Part shown: positions 1-7,523 of the stretch, one piece after another
Numbering within the stretch: position 1 is the stretch's first letter
How the letters are laid out: each line of letters starts with the position of its first letter
Assembly (NCBI GenBank): GCA_015494435.1
Contig: WGBH01000421.1
Span: 1 to 21,267, forward strand
DNA length: 21,267 bases
Direction: 5' to 3'
DNA from: Thiotrichaceae bacterium
GTDB lineage: Bacteria > Pseudomonadota > Gammaproteobacteria > Thiotrichales > Thiotrichaceae
Program-made: the position numbers and the translations under genes
The notes under the pieces: generated by a model
What the model was told of the DNA's origin: nothing
Databases searched by the model: none
Seen by the model: only the letters and a program-made list of their open reading frames with translations

Positions 1-73
1 GTTCTATTTCAAGACTTCAGAAGGGTCGATTTTAAAAATAATAATGGATGTCTATAAATTTTATACTTGTTCT

Positions 74-183
74 CAAATTCCCATTTGGGAACACACTGCC
101 AGAAATTCCATTTCGACTCTGCGTTATGGAAATAGAATTTCCAGATGGTATTCTCAAACGGGAGTTCGGGAGTGAGACGAAAC
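74..183. repeat. Long hairpin-forming intergenic repeat, copy 1
   Basis: A long imperfect palindrome. Bases 76-114 pair with 129-166 around a loop of about 14 bases, with a few mismatches and bulges. A second copy lies at 7304-7439. The homology continues past the hairpin: the stretch at 168-183 (gggagtgagacgaaac) matches 7424-7439 at 14 of 16 bases. The two copies differ by substitutions and small indels that disturb any reading frame but keep the base pairing, so this is a structural and not a coding element. It lies between the window edge and the ilvD promoter. No transposase is nearby; it may be a MITE-like or REP-like family, but that is inference. Confidence 0.8.
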
Positions 184-250
184 TGAGTATACCTATCACG
201 TTCTTATCGCGGAGTGATATAGTTTCCTGAAAGGCTTTTTTAAAATGTTA

Positions 251-273
251 CGACGAGGTAATAAATCCCGTCG
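251..273. repeat. Small REP-like palindrome A
   Basis: cgacgag (251-257) faces cccgtcg (267-273) across a 9-base spacer. The stem with its outer flank gggctaag reads, on the other strand, like the palindrome at 3328-3353 with its flank ctagccc, so A and B are related copies in opposite orientation. It lies just upstream of the ilvD promoter. Confidence 0.6.
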
Positions 274-302
274 GGCTAAGATGCTCCACTTTGACTAATG
301 GC

Positions 303-331
303 TTGAATATCCTGATTTATACAACTATATT
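303..331 (+). promoter_or_regulatory. Candidate sigma-70 promoter of ilvD
   Basis: TTGAAT (303-308) and TATATT (326-331) are separated by exactly 17 bases, close to the sigma-70 consensus. Transcription would start near 338 and give a leader of about 75 bases before the ilvD start at 415. I saw no leader peptide rich in Ile, Val or Leu codons and no convincing attenuator in that leader. Confidence 0.45.
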
Positions 332-404
332 GTCGCTGTAAGGTGAGGTTAGGAACGCTATTAAAGGGGTGAACCTACTAAAAATAAACAACGACAATTA
401 AAAT

Positions 405-408
405 GGAG
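405..408 (+). promoter_or_regulatory. Ribosome binding site that decides the ilvD start
   Basis: GGAG ends 6 bases before the ATG at 415. It lies inside the few codons that an upstream ATG at 403 would add. The family's N-terminus (MPxYRS) begins at 415, so this site marks 415 as the true start. Confidence 0.75.
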
Positions 409-414
409 AAAAAA

Positions 415-2262
415 ATGCCTGAATACCGCTCTCGTACCACTACACATGGTCGAAATATGGCAGGTGCTCGTGCTTTATGGCGTGCGACTGGAATGAAAGA
501 TGGTGATTTTGATAAACCAATTATTGCTATTGCTAATTCTTTTACTCAGTTTGTACCCGGTCATGTGCATCTCAAGGATATGGGACAATTGGTTGCAAGG
601 GAGATTGAAAAAGCAGGTGGCGTGGCTAAAGAGTTTAATACTATTGCGGTTGATGATGGTATTGCAATGGGTCATGCAGGGATGCTTTACAGTTTGCCTT
701 CACGCGAAATTATCTCTGATTCGGTTGAATATATGGTGAATGCGCATTGTGCCGATGCGCTGGTTTGTATTTCTAACTGCGATAAAATTACACCGGGGAT
801 GTTAAATGCCGCCTTGCGTCTTAATATCCCTGTGATTTTTGTTTCAGGCGGACCGATGGAGTCAGGAAAAAGCGTTGTTGAGGAGCAGGTGGTGCATTTA
901 GACCTTGTTGATGCAATGGTTTCCGCCGCAGATAATACAATATCGGATCAAGATGTGACTAAAATGGAGCGTTCTGCCTGTCCTACCTGTGGTTCTTGTT
1001 CGGGTATGTTTACTGCTAACTCCATGAATTGTCTTACTGAAGCACTTGGTTTAGCCTTGCCTGGAAATGGTTCTTTACTCGCTACTCATGCGGATCGTGA
1101 AGCCTTATTTTTACGCGCGGGTCGTGATATTGTAGCGTTAGCAAAACGCTATTATGAGCAAGATGATACAAGTGTTTTACCGCGTAATATTGCAACTTTT
1201 GAAGCCTTTGAAAATGCCATGTGTCTTGATATCACAATGGGCGGTTCAACTAATACCGTCTTGCATTTACTCGCTGCCGCGCATGAGGCGGAAGTTGATT
1301 TTACAATGGATGATATAGATCGTCTTTCACGTATTGTTCCTAATCTGAGTAAAGTCGCGCCTGCAACGCAATTATTTCACATGGAAGATGTACACCGTGC
1401 AGGTGGCATTATGCGAATTCTAGGTGAACTTGAACGCGGTGGTCTTCTTAATACCGACTGTAAAACCGTTCACAGTGCCACTATGGGCGAGGCAATTGAG
1501 CAATGGGATATTCGTCGTACAAAGGATGAGGAAATATTAACTTACTTTAAAGCAGCTCCTGGTAATGTCCCGACACAAACAGCCTTTAGCCAAAATAAAC
1601 GCTGGGAGACTCTGGATACGGATGTGGAAAATGGCTGTATTCGTGATATTGAACACGCTTACTCCAGCGAAGGTGGTTTAGCGGTTCTCTATGGCAATAT
1701 TGCCCTAGATGGTTGTATTGTAAAAACAGCAGGAGTGGATGAGGATAATTTCACCTTTACAGGGAAAGCGCGTATTTTTGAATCACAAGATGATGCGGTG
1801 GCCGCTATTTTAGCGGATGAAATTATTGCAGGTGATGTGGTGGTTATTCGTTATGAAGGCCCACGCGGCGGCCCTGGAATGCAAGAAATGCTTTATCCCA
1901 CTAGTTATCTAAAATCAAAAGGACTTGGTAAAGCCTGCGCGCTACTCACTGATGGACGCTTCTCAGGCGGAACGTCTGGCTTATCCATTGGACATGCCTC
2001 TCCTGAAGCCGCAGAAGGCGGTGCGATTGGTTTGATTGAAGAAGGCGATGCGATTGCGATTGATATCCCACAGCGCAAAATAGAACTGTTAATCAATGAT
2101 GAAAACTTAGCAATACGTCGTAAAGCAATGGAAGCAAAAGGCGCTGATGCATGGAAGCCCCTCAATCGCAAGCGTCAAGTCTCACAAGCATTACGTGCCT
2201 ATGCCGCAATGAGTACCTCCGCTTCGCGTGGTGCAGTGCGTGATGTTTCTCAGTTAGAATAA
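415..2262 (+). CDS. ilvD: Dihydroxy-acid dehydratase
   Basis: IlvD dehydrates 2,3-dihydroxyisovalerate and 2,3-dihydroxy-3-methylvalerate to the 2-keto acids that precede valine and isoleucine, in the cytoplasm, using an iron-sulfur cluster. The 615-residue product is nearly the length of E. coli IlvD and begins MPEYRSRTTTHGRNMAGAR. The IlvD/Edd signature NCDKITPGM (121-129) supplies Cys122, and ACPTCGSCSGMFTANSMNC supplies Cys195. The second signature, GRFSGGTSGLSIGHASPEAA, is near the C-terminus. Where 2Fe-2S members have a PCN cysteine motif this protein has PGH at about 48-50, as in the E. coli 4Fe-4S enzyme, so an oxygen-sensitive 4Fe-4S type is likely (inference). The ATG at 403 is rejected because GGAG at 405-408 serves the ATG at 415. 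The next gene follows after 4 bases. Confidence 0.97.
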   Translation: MPEYRSRTTTHGRNMAGARALWRATGMKDGDFDKPIIAIANSFTQFVPGHVHLKDMGQLVAREIEKAGGVAKEFNTIAVDDGIAMGHAGMLYSLPSREIISDSVEYMVNAHCADALVCISNCDKITPGMLNAALRLNIPVIFVSGGPMESGKSVVEEQVVHLDLVDAMVSAADNTISDQDVTKMERSACPTCGSCSGMFTANSMNCLTEALGLALPGNGSLLATHADREALFLRAGRDIVALAKRYYEQDDTSVLPRNIATFEAFENAMCLDITMGGSTNTVLHLLAAAHEAEVDFTMDDIDRLSRIVPNLSKVAPATQLFHMEDVHRAGGIMRILGELERGGLLNTDCKTVHSATMGEAIEQWDIRRTKDEEILTYFKAAPGNVPTQTAFSQNKRWETLDTDVENGCIRDIEHAYSSEGGLAVLYGNIALDGCIVKTAGVDEDNFTFTGKARIFESQDDAVAAILADEIIAGDVVVIRYEGPRGGPGMQEMLYPTSYLKSKGLGKACALLTDGRFSGGTSGLSIGHASPEAAEGGAIGLIEEGDAIAIDIPQRKIELLINDENLAIRRKAMEAKGADAWKPLNRKRQVSQALRAYAAMSTSASRGAVRDVSQLE

Positions 2263-2266
2263 TAAT

Positions 2267-3238
2267 ATGACGCATTTACAAGGCGCTATATTGGATGAAG
2301 CAACCTTCAATGCCAATGACCTTGATCTCAGTGCTTTATTGGGATTAATTCCACATTGGCATCGTTACCCATCAACCGCATTGACACAACGTGTTGCCCA
2401 TCTTAAAGGCATTAATATTGCAGTAGCTAATAAAGTGGTTTTTGATCAGCCATTATTGAGTCATTTGCCCGATTTAAAGCTTATTTTATTAACCGCAACG
2501 GGTATGGATAAGGTAGATTTAAACAGTTGCAAAACATTAGGTATCGCTGTTTTTAATGTGACTGATTATTGTACTTCCTCGGTTGCACAGCATGTTTTTT
2601 CTTTAATATTGGCTTTATCAAGGCAACTTATCCCTTATCAAAACATGACCAAACAAGGAGATTGGTCGTGTAGCAAACACTTTTCTAGTCTTCAATTTCC
2701 AATTCAAGAATTAAAAGGTAAAACACTCGGTCTTGTGGGGTATGGTGCATTAGCTAAAGGAGTGGAAATACTAGCCAAAGCATTTGAAATGAAGATTTTA
2801 ATCGCACAGCGGGTTGGATCGAAAACAGCCAGCAATGGACGCTTACTATTAGAGGATCTTTTGCCTCAAGTGGATGTACTTAGCCTGCATTGCCCGCTTA
2901 ATTCAACGACTCAAGGTTTAATCAATGCTAAGGCACTGCAACGCATGAAGTCAACCGCATTTTTAATCAATACAGCAAGAGGTGGAGTTGTTGATAATAG
3001 CGCCTTAGCAAATGCTTTACGCCAACATCAAATTGCTGGAGCGGGTATTGATGTGCTAGATATTGAACCACCACCAATCAATCACCCCCTGCTGGCTGAG
3101 GATGTGCCAAATTTAATCCTCACACCTCATATCGCTTGGGCATCGGTAGAAGCAAGACAACGAGTCATTGATCATGTTGCTTATAATTTACAACAATGGT
3201 TATCTGGACAATACAATAAAGTCTCACTCAACCTATAA
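2267..3238 (+). CDS. D-2-hydroxyacid dehydrogenase, glycerate/hydroxypyruvate reductase-like
   Basis: An NAD(P)-dependent D-isomer 2-hydroxyacid dehydrogenase of 323 residues, a normal length. The nucleotide-binding loop is GLVGYGALA (155-163), of GxGxxA form. The catalytic Arg238 (NTARGG), Glu267 (DVLDIEPP) and His288 (LTPHIAW) are all present. The pattern VGYGALAKGVEILAKAF and the ending HIAWASVEARQR look most like the HprA-type glycerate dehydrogenases of gammaproteobacteria, which interconvert glycerate and hydroxypyruvate; substrate is inferred, and another 2-keto acid is possible. It starts 4 bases after the ilvD stop, has no clear Shine-Dalgarno of its own and is probably translated by coupling from ilvD. 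This pairing could reflect shared amino acid or keto-acid metabolism, but no direct pathway step links the two enzymes. Confidence 0.85.
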   Translation: MTHLQGAILDEATFNANDLDLSALLGLIPHWHRYPSTALTQRVAHLKGINIAVANKVVFDQPLLSHLPDLKLILLTATGMDKVDLNSCKTLGIAVFNVTDYCTSSVAQHVFSLILALSRQLIPYQNMTKQGDWSCSKHFSSLQFPIQELKGKTLGLVGYGALAKGVEILAKAFEMKILIAQRVGSKTASNGRLLLEDLLPQVDVLSLHCPLNSTTQGLINAKALQRMKSTAFLINTARGGVVDNSALANALRQHQIAGAGIDVLDIEPPPINHPLLAEDVPNLILTPHIAWASVEARQRVIDHVAYNLQQWLSGQYNKVSLNL

Positions 3239-3327
3239 CCCCATAAATCTATGAAAATACACTTTCATCGCCAAATTAATCAAGATAGTGGCGACTCAAT
3301 GGAATGCCTTGGTGGTCGATAACCTAG

Positions 3328-3353
3328 CCCGATGGGATTTGTAATCCCGTCGG
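3328..3353. repeat. Small REP-like palindrome B
   Basis: cgatgggatt (3330-3339) and aatcccgtcg (3343-3352) form a 10-base-pair stem with one T:G wobble and a 3-base loop. The preceding ctagccc matches the complement of the flank of palindrome A at 251-280. Confidence 0.65.
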
Positions 3354-3406
3354 AATATTTTAAATAAGCTTTGCAGGAGACTGTGGAGCTTTATTGCATT
3401 TAAGCT

Positions 3407-3440
3407 AAACGTGTGAGCGGGTTTACAATACTCGTCCAGC
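3407..3440. repeat. Small REP-like palindrome C
   Basis: This 34-base stretch matches 7436-7469 at 29 positions, including the core cgggtttacaa and the right end cgtccagc. The palindrome itself is degenerate here (gagcggg against ctcgtcc), while the copy at 7444-7466 is perfect. Confidence 0.6.
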
Positions 3441-3537
3441 TAAGCGATTCCAATCAATAAAGCCTTAACTGCAAGATAAATGATGCCCATATTAGCTTCT
3501 ATTTTTTCTCAAAGATGCAATTATTTCCTCATCACAC

Positions 3538-3549
3538 TATAATCCGCGC
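3538..3549 (+). promoter_or_regulatory. Candidate mnmG promoter: -10 with GC-rich discriminator
   Basis: TATAAT (3538-3543) is followed at once by ccgcgc, a GC-rich discriminator. The -35 region is weak (gatgca/tgcaat near 3514-3521). Transcription would start near 3550, leaving a leader of about 25 bases with no obvious Shine-Dalgarno before the ATG at 3574. GC discriminators are typical of promoters under stringent control in gammaproteobacteria; that regulation is inferred. Confidence 0.5.
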
Positions 3550-3573
3550 TTTAATCTTATTGCGCTAAATATC

Positions 3574-5466
3574 ATGTATTACCCTCAAACTTACGATGTC
3601 ATTGTTATTGGTGGCGGACACGCTGGCACAGAGGCGGCTTTAGCGGCTGCTCGTATGGGGCAAAAAACGCTTCTGCTGACACATAATATTGAAACCATTG
3701 GTCAAATGAGTTGCAATCCTTCCATTGGTGGCATTGGTAAAGGGCATTTGGTGAAAGAAATTGATGCCTTAGGGGGGGCAATGGCGTTAGCAGCTGATCG
3801 TGCGGGTATTCATTTTCGTATTTTGAATTCACGTAAAGGCCCTGCGGTACGTGCAACACGCGCTCAGGCGGATCGTGTTCTGTATAAAGCGGCGATTCTG
3901 GATATTGTGCAGAAGCAAGAAAATCTCGATCTTTTTATGCAGGGCGTTGATGATTTGTTGATTGAAAATGATCGTATTGTGGGTATTCATACCGAGATGG
4001 GTTTGAATTTTTCTGCTAAAGCGGTTGTGCTAACCGTTGGTACGTTTTTGCGCGGTAAAATCCATATTGGTTTAGAAAATTATGCAGGGGGACGCACAGG
4101 GGATCCAGCATCGCTTACTTTAGCAGATCGTTTGCGTGAATTGCCTTTTCGTTTTGACCGCTTAAAAACAGGGACTCCTGCGCGTCTTGATGCACGCAGT
4201 ATTGATTACAGTCAATTACAAGAACAGCCGGGAGATGATCCCATGCCTGTTTTTTCCTATATGGGATCACGGGCTTTACATCCACAACAAATTTCTTGCC
4301 ATATCACCCATACCAATCAAAAAACGCACGATATTATTCATGCGGGTATGGATCGCTCTCCGCTTTATTCAGGTGTCATTGAAGGAATTGGGCCGCGTTA
4401 TTGCCCTGCGATTGAAGATAAAGTGGTACGCTTTGCGGATAAAGATAGCCATCAAATCTTTATAGAACCTGAGGGGTTAAACACCTATGAAGTGTATCCC
4501 AATGGCATTTCAACCAGCCTGCCATTTGATGTACAAGTTGAATTAGTTCGCTCTATTGTTGGTTTTGAAAATGCCCATATTACCCGTCCAGGCTATGCGA
4601 TTGAATACGACTATTTTGATCCGCGTGATTTAAAACCGAGTTTAGAAAGCAAATTTATCCAAGGCTTGTTTTTTGCAGGACAAATTAATGGCACAACAGG
4701 TTATGAAGAGGCGGGCGCACAGGGTTTATTAGCAGGACTCAATGCCGCCTTACAAGTACAAGAAAAACCTGCGTGGACACCCAAACGCAATGAAGCCTAT
4801 ATGGGGGTTTTAGTAGATGATTTAATCACAAATGGCACCATAGAACCCTATCGCATGTTTACTAGTCGCGCAGAGCATCGTTTATTATTACGTGAGGATA
4901 ATGCCGATTTACGTTTAACTGAAATAGGACGTAAACTAGGACTAGTCGATGATCAACGCTGGCAGGCATTTTGTGAAAAACGTGAACAAATAGTGATAGA
5001 AATGCAACGTTTTAAAGAGACAGTGGTGCGACCTACTGATATTTCAGCACAAGAAAGTGAAGCCATTTTTGGGGGGACATTAAGCCGAGAATACCGTTTG
5101 CATGAGTTATTGCGTCGTCCTAATGTCACTTATGATGCCTTAATAAGCCTTGATTGTGTCGGTCATGCTGTTGAAGATAAAAACGTAGCAGAACAAGTTG
5201 AAATTCAATACAAATACGCAGGTTATATTGAGCGTCAACAAAAGGAAATCAATAAGCAACGTCGTCATGAGGAGACGTTATTGCCTGATCATTTAGATTA
5301 TAAGACGGTACGTGGCTTATCGAATGAGGCGTTGCAAAAACTAAGTGAACAGCGTCCTGTGAGCATTGGGCAAGCATCGCGTATATCAGGGATTACCCCT
5401 GCAACGATTTCTCTACTTTTGGTGCATCTTAAAAAGCATTCATCTTTATTAAACTCTCAATACTGA
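3574..5466 (+). CDS. mnmG: tRNA uridine 5-carboxymethylaminomethyl modification enzyme MnmG (GidA)
   Basis: MnmG is the FAD- and NADH-dependent partner of MnmE; together they install the 5-carboxymethylaminomethyl (or aminomethyl) group on the wobble uridine of certain tRNAs. The 630-residue product matches the family length (629 in E. coli). It opens with the FAD-binding loop GGGHAG (13-18) followed by the glycine-rich SCNPSIGGIGKGHLVKEID. Mid-protein are TGTPARL and the YCPAIEDKVVRF stretch, and the second FAD contact GQINGTTGYEEA is near residue 366. The helical C-terminal domain that contacts MnmE ends in a QASRISGITPATI stretch. In many gammaproteobacteria mnmG is next to rsmG-parA-parB-atp genes; here it is followed by crcB after 10 bases, so the locus has been rearranged. 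Confidence 0.97.
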   Translation: MYYPQTYDVIVIGGGHAGTEAALAAARMGQKTLLLTHNIETIGQMSCNPSIGGIGKGHLVKEIDALGGAMALAADRAGIHFRILNSRKGPAVRATRAQADRVLYKAAILDIVQKQENLDLFMQGVDDLLIENDRIVGIHTEMGLNFSAKAVVLTVGTFLRGKIHIGLENYAGGRTGDPASLTLADRLRELPFRFDRLKTGTPARLDARSIDYSQLQEQPGDDPMPVFSYMGSRALHPQQISCHITHTNQKTHDIIHAGMDRSPLYSGVIEGIGPRYCPAIEDKVVRFADKDSHQIFIEPEGLNTYEVYPNGISTSLPFDVQVELVRSIVGFENAHITRPGYAIEYDYFDPRDLKPSLESKFIQGLFFAGQINGTTGYEEAGAQGLLAGLNAALQVQEKPAWTPKRNEAYMGVLVDDLITNGTIEPYRMFTSRAEHRLLLREDNADLRLTEIGRKLGLVDDQRWQAFCEKREQIVIEMQRFKETVVRPTDISAQESEAIFGGTLSREYRLHELLRRPNVTYDALISLDCVGHAVEDKNVAEQVEIQYKYAGYIERQQKEINKQRRHEETLLPDHLDYKTVRGLSNEALQKLSEQRPVSIGQASRISGITPATISLLLVHLKKHSSLLNSQY

Positions 5467-5476
5467 AGGGCATTGA

Positions 5477-5863
5477 ATGTCATCCTCAATCTTACACATG
5501 ATAGCGATTATGATCGGTGGCGCGATGGGAGCCGCAATGCGTTATCTAGTCTCTACTGGTATTTATTCATTATTAGGGCGTGAATTCCCCTATGGAACAC
5601 TTTTTGTTAATGTGCTCGGCTCTTTTTTAATGGGTGTTTTAACCGTTTTACTGATTGAAAAAGGGAATGTTGATCCTTTTATTAAAGCAGCGATTTTAGT
5701 TGGTTTTTTAGGCGCTTTTACCACCTTTTCAACCTTTTCAATCGAGACGTTAGCACTTATCAATAAAGGTGCTTTAAGCTATGCTTTTTTAAATATGATC
5801 GCAAGTGTCATTATTTGTGTGAGTGCGGTTTGGTTCGGCATCCTTATTGCCAAGCAGTTTTAG
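5477..5863 (+). CDS. crcB: Fluoride ion channel CrcB/Fluc
   Basis: A 128-residue inner-membrane protein with four hydrophobic segments (about 5-27, 38-60, 68-93 and 101-124), the standard Fluc layout; two copies assemble antiparallel to export fluoride. Family marks are GGAMGAAMRY (14-23), the pore asparagine Asn45 in GTLFVNVLGSF, and GFLGAFTTFSTFS (76-88) holding the fluoride-lining Phe81 and Phe84 and the central sodium-binding TTFST turn. The gene starts 10 bases after mnmG with aggg as a modest ribosome-binding site, and the two probably share a transcript. No fluoride riboswitch is visible upstream, unlike many crcB genes, so expression may be constitutive. crcB next to serS is also seen in Pseudomonas. 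Confidence 0.95.
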   Translation: MSSSILHMIAIMIGGAMGAAMRYLVSTGIYSLLGREFPYGTLFVNVLGSFLMGVLTVLLIEKGNVDPFIKAAILVGFLGAFTTFSTFSIETLALINKGALSYAFLNMIASVIICVSAVWFGILIAKQF

Positions 5864-5890
5864 AGAATTAAAAAATAAGCTCTCTATTTT
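5861..5890 (+). terminator. Weak candidate terminator after crcB
   Basis: tagaga (5861-5866) can pair with tctcta (5881-5886) across a 14-base loop, followed by ttttat. The stem is only 6 base pairs and overlaps the crcB stop codon. It may act as a weak terminator between crcB and serS. Confidence 0.25.
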
Positions 5891-5904
5891 ATAACAATGA
5901 ACAT

Positions 5905-5938
5905 TCCCATTTAACTCGTTTTATCGGTTTAAATGGGA
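5905..5938 (+). promoter_or_regulatory. Perfect hairpin in the serS leader
   Basis: tcccatttaa (5905-5914) and ttaaatggga (5929-5938) form a perfect 10-base-pair stem with a 14-base loop, 24 bases upstream of the serS start at 5963. An upstream in-frame ATG at 5933 lies in the right arm, which argues against its use. No T-run follows directly. It could be a leader regulatory element or a repeat remnant; the function is unknown. Confidence 0.45.
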
Positions 5939-5962
5939 TATAAAAATGAAGTCAATCACATT

Positions 5963-7240
5963 ATGTTAGATATAAAACTATTAAGAAATGACCCAGAAGC
6001 AATGGCAGTCAAGCTAAAGCGTAAAGGGTATATATTAGACGTAGAGCAATTTATACAACTTGAAAACAAGCGTAAAACATTGCAAATCGAGACACAAAAT
6101 TTACAGCAACAACGTAATACACGCTCTAAATCTATCGGACAAGCTAAAGCAAAAGGCGAGGATATTCAACCCTTATTAGCAGAAGTGGCTGATTTAGGTG
6201 AGAAACTAAAACAAAACGAGCAACAACTTAGCGCATTACAAGCGGATATTGAAACTATTTTAATGCGTATTCCTAATACGGTGCATGACTCTGTTCCTGA
6301 TGGGGTAAGCGAAGCGGATAATCAAGAAATTGCTAAATGGGGCGAGCCAACCTCGTTTGATTTTGAAGCCAAAGATCATGTCGATTTAGGTCTACCAAAT
6401 GGTTGGATGGATTTTGAAGCAGCCGCCAAATTAACAGGATCACGCTTTGTTGTGATGCGTGGTGCAATGGCGCGTCTGCATCGAGCCTTGATTCAATTTA
6501 TGCTTGATACACATACGACAGAACATGGTTATAAAGAAGTTTATGTCCCTTATATGGTTAATGAAGACAGTCTCTATGGCACAGGACAACTGCCCAAATT
6601 TGCCGAAGATTTATTTAAACTAAAAGATGAGCGTAATTTTTATCTGATTCCCACTGCCGAAGTCCCTGTGACTAATTTGATACGCGGGGAAATAGTGGAT
6701 GCGGATCAATTACCGATGAAATACACCGCTCATACCCCTTGTTTTCGTTCTGAAGCAGGGTCTTATGGACGCGATACGCGTGGACTCATTCGCCAACATC
6801 AATTTGAAAAAGTAGAGTTAATCCAATTTGTTAAACCAGAACAATCATGGGATGCACTAGAACAATTACGCACTGATGCTGAAACTATTTTACAAAAACT
6901 AGCCTTACCTTATCGCACTGTTATTCTTTGTACAGGAGATACAGGATTTTCGGCACAAAAAACCTATGATCTGGAAGTCTGGTTACCTGGACAGCAAAAA
7001 TACCGTGAAATCTCATCCTGCTCAAACGTCGGCGACTTTCAAGCCCGTCGAATGCAAGCAAGATACCGCAACCCTGAAACAGGAAAAGCTGAATTTTTAC
7101 ATACCCTTAATGGCTCAGGACTCGCCGTAGGACGAACCTTAGTCGCCGTTATTGAAAATTATCAACAACAAGACGGCAGTATTCGTATCCCTGACGTATT
7201 AAAACCTTATATGGCAGGAATGGACGTTTTAGAAGCTTAG
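5963..7240 (+). CDS. serS: Seryl-tRNA synthetase
   Basis: Class II synthetase that charges tRNA(Ser), and tRNA(Sec) where present, with serine. The product is 425 residues (430 in E. coli). An N-terminal coiled-coil arm (about 30-100) contains RNTRSKSIGQAKAKGEDIQP and grips the long variable arm of the tRNA. The serine site TAE is at 231-233, motif 2 is CFRSEAGSYGRDTRG (260-274, Arg262), and motif 3 is GSGLAVGRTLVAVIENY (384-400). The start is placed at 5963 because the family begins M-L-D-xx-LLRN; a longer frame from 5933 adds ten residues with no family counterpart and begins inside a hairpin arm. A clear Shine-Dalgarno is not visible (gaag about 11 bases upstream). Confidence 0.97.
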   Translation: MLDIKLLRNDPEAMAVKLKRKGYILDVEQFIQLENKRKTLQIETQNLQQQRNTRSKSIGQAKAKGEDIQPLLAEVADLGEKLKQNEQQLSALQADIETILMRIPNTVHDSVPDGVSEADNQEIAKWGEPTSFDFEAKDHVDLGLPNGWMDFEAAAKLTGSRFVVMRGAMARLHRALIQFMLDTHTTEHGYKEVYVPYMVNEDSLYGTGQLPKFAEDLFKLKDERNFYLIPTAEVPVTNLIRGEIVDADQLPMKYTAHTPCFRSEAGSYGRDTRGLIRQHQFEKVELIQFVKPEQSWDALEQLRTDAETILQKLALPYRTVILCTGDTGFSAQKTYDLEVWLPGQQKYREISSCSNVGDFQARRMQARYRNPETGKAEFLHTLNGSGLAVGRTLVAVIENYQQQDGSIRIPDVLKPYMAGMDVLEA

Positions 7241-7303
7241 GGAGTAGATAAGGAGTGAAAGCTTTAGCTTTTCAGTCATCAGGATGAAATTATCACTCAT
7301 TGC

Positions 7304-7439
7304 CAAATTCCCATTTGGAAACGCACTGCCAGAAATTTTATTTCGACACCCCGCGTTATGGAAATAGAATTTTCAGATGGTATTTCCAAATAGGAAAGTA
7401 CTTTCACAGCCTCTGGTGCGCATGGGAATGAGGCGAAAC
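7304..7439. repeat. Long hairpin-forming intergenic repeat, copy 2
   Basis: Homologous to 74-183. Bases 7308-7344 pair with 7361-7396. Relative to copy 1 the pair G89-C153 has become A7319-T7385, the G88:T154 wobble has become G7318-C7386, the T78:G164 wobble has become T7308-A7396, and two former mismatches now pair (T7339-A7366 and A7313-T7391). An extra segment of about 27 bases (around 7397-7423) separates the hairpin from the conserved gggaatgaggcgaaac end. Confidence 0.8.
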
Positions 7440-7469
7440 GTATGGACGGGTTTACAAAACCCGTCCAGC
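7436..7469. repeat. Small REP-like palindrome D
   Basis: ggacgggttt (7444-7453) and aaacccgtcc (7457-7466) make a perfect 10-base-pair stem with a 3-base loop. The 34-base unit matches palindrome C at 3407-3440 at 29 positions. It is joined directly to the end of long-repeat copy 2. Confidence 0.7.
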
Positions 7470-7523
7470 GAGATCAGGAAATAATTTATCTAAAAAACAA
7501 TAAATAATTTGGGTGTTATATTT

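Larger units (their letters stand above)
3239..3573. other. 335-base non-coding gap with palindromes and the mnmG promoter
   Basis: No gene is visible here. The stretch contains a short inverted repeat tcgcca/tggcga (3268-3273 and 3289-3294), REP-like palindromes B (3328-3353) and C (3407-3440), a near-inverted repeat around 3363-3391 (aataagct / agctttatt), and the -10 element of mnmG at 3538-3543. The hairpins are not followed by T-runs, so I do not call a terminator. Confidence 0.6.
7241..7523. other. Non-coding gap between convergent serS and the DUF1015 gene
   Basis: No gene is visible. The gap holds a weak hairpin (tgaaagc/gcttttca, 7256-7274, one bulged T) that could help end serS transcription, then long-repeat copy 2 (7304-7439) and small palindrome D (7436-7469), then AT-rich sequence up to the DUF1015 stop. 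Confidence 0.6.

Noticed and set aside
2..177. A frame open from the window edge to a TGA near 175, possibly the 3' end of a gene
   Set aside because: More than half of it is the hairpin repeat, so openness is not evidence of coding; the part before the repeat is too short to recognise.
48..230. A 60-codon open frame near the left edge
   Set aside because: It runs straight through long-repeat copy 1; copy 2 at 7304-7439 does not keep the frame, and the product resembles no family I know.
403..414. Upstream ATG for ilvD
   Set aside because: It would add MEKK before the conserved N-terminus and would use up the ribosome-binding site GGAG at 405-408.
338..414. Attenuator or leader peptide controlling ilvD
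   Set aside because: There is no small frame with clustered Ile/Val/Leu codons and no clear alternate hairpins or T-run.
5467..5476. Fluoride riboswitch before crcB
   Set aside because: crcB begins 10 bases after mnmG, leaving no space, and nothing like the riboswitch was seen upstream.
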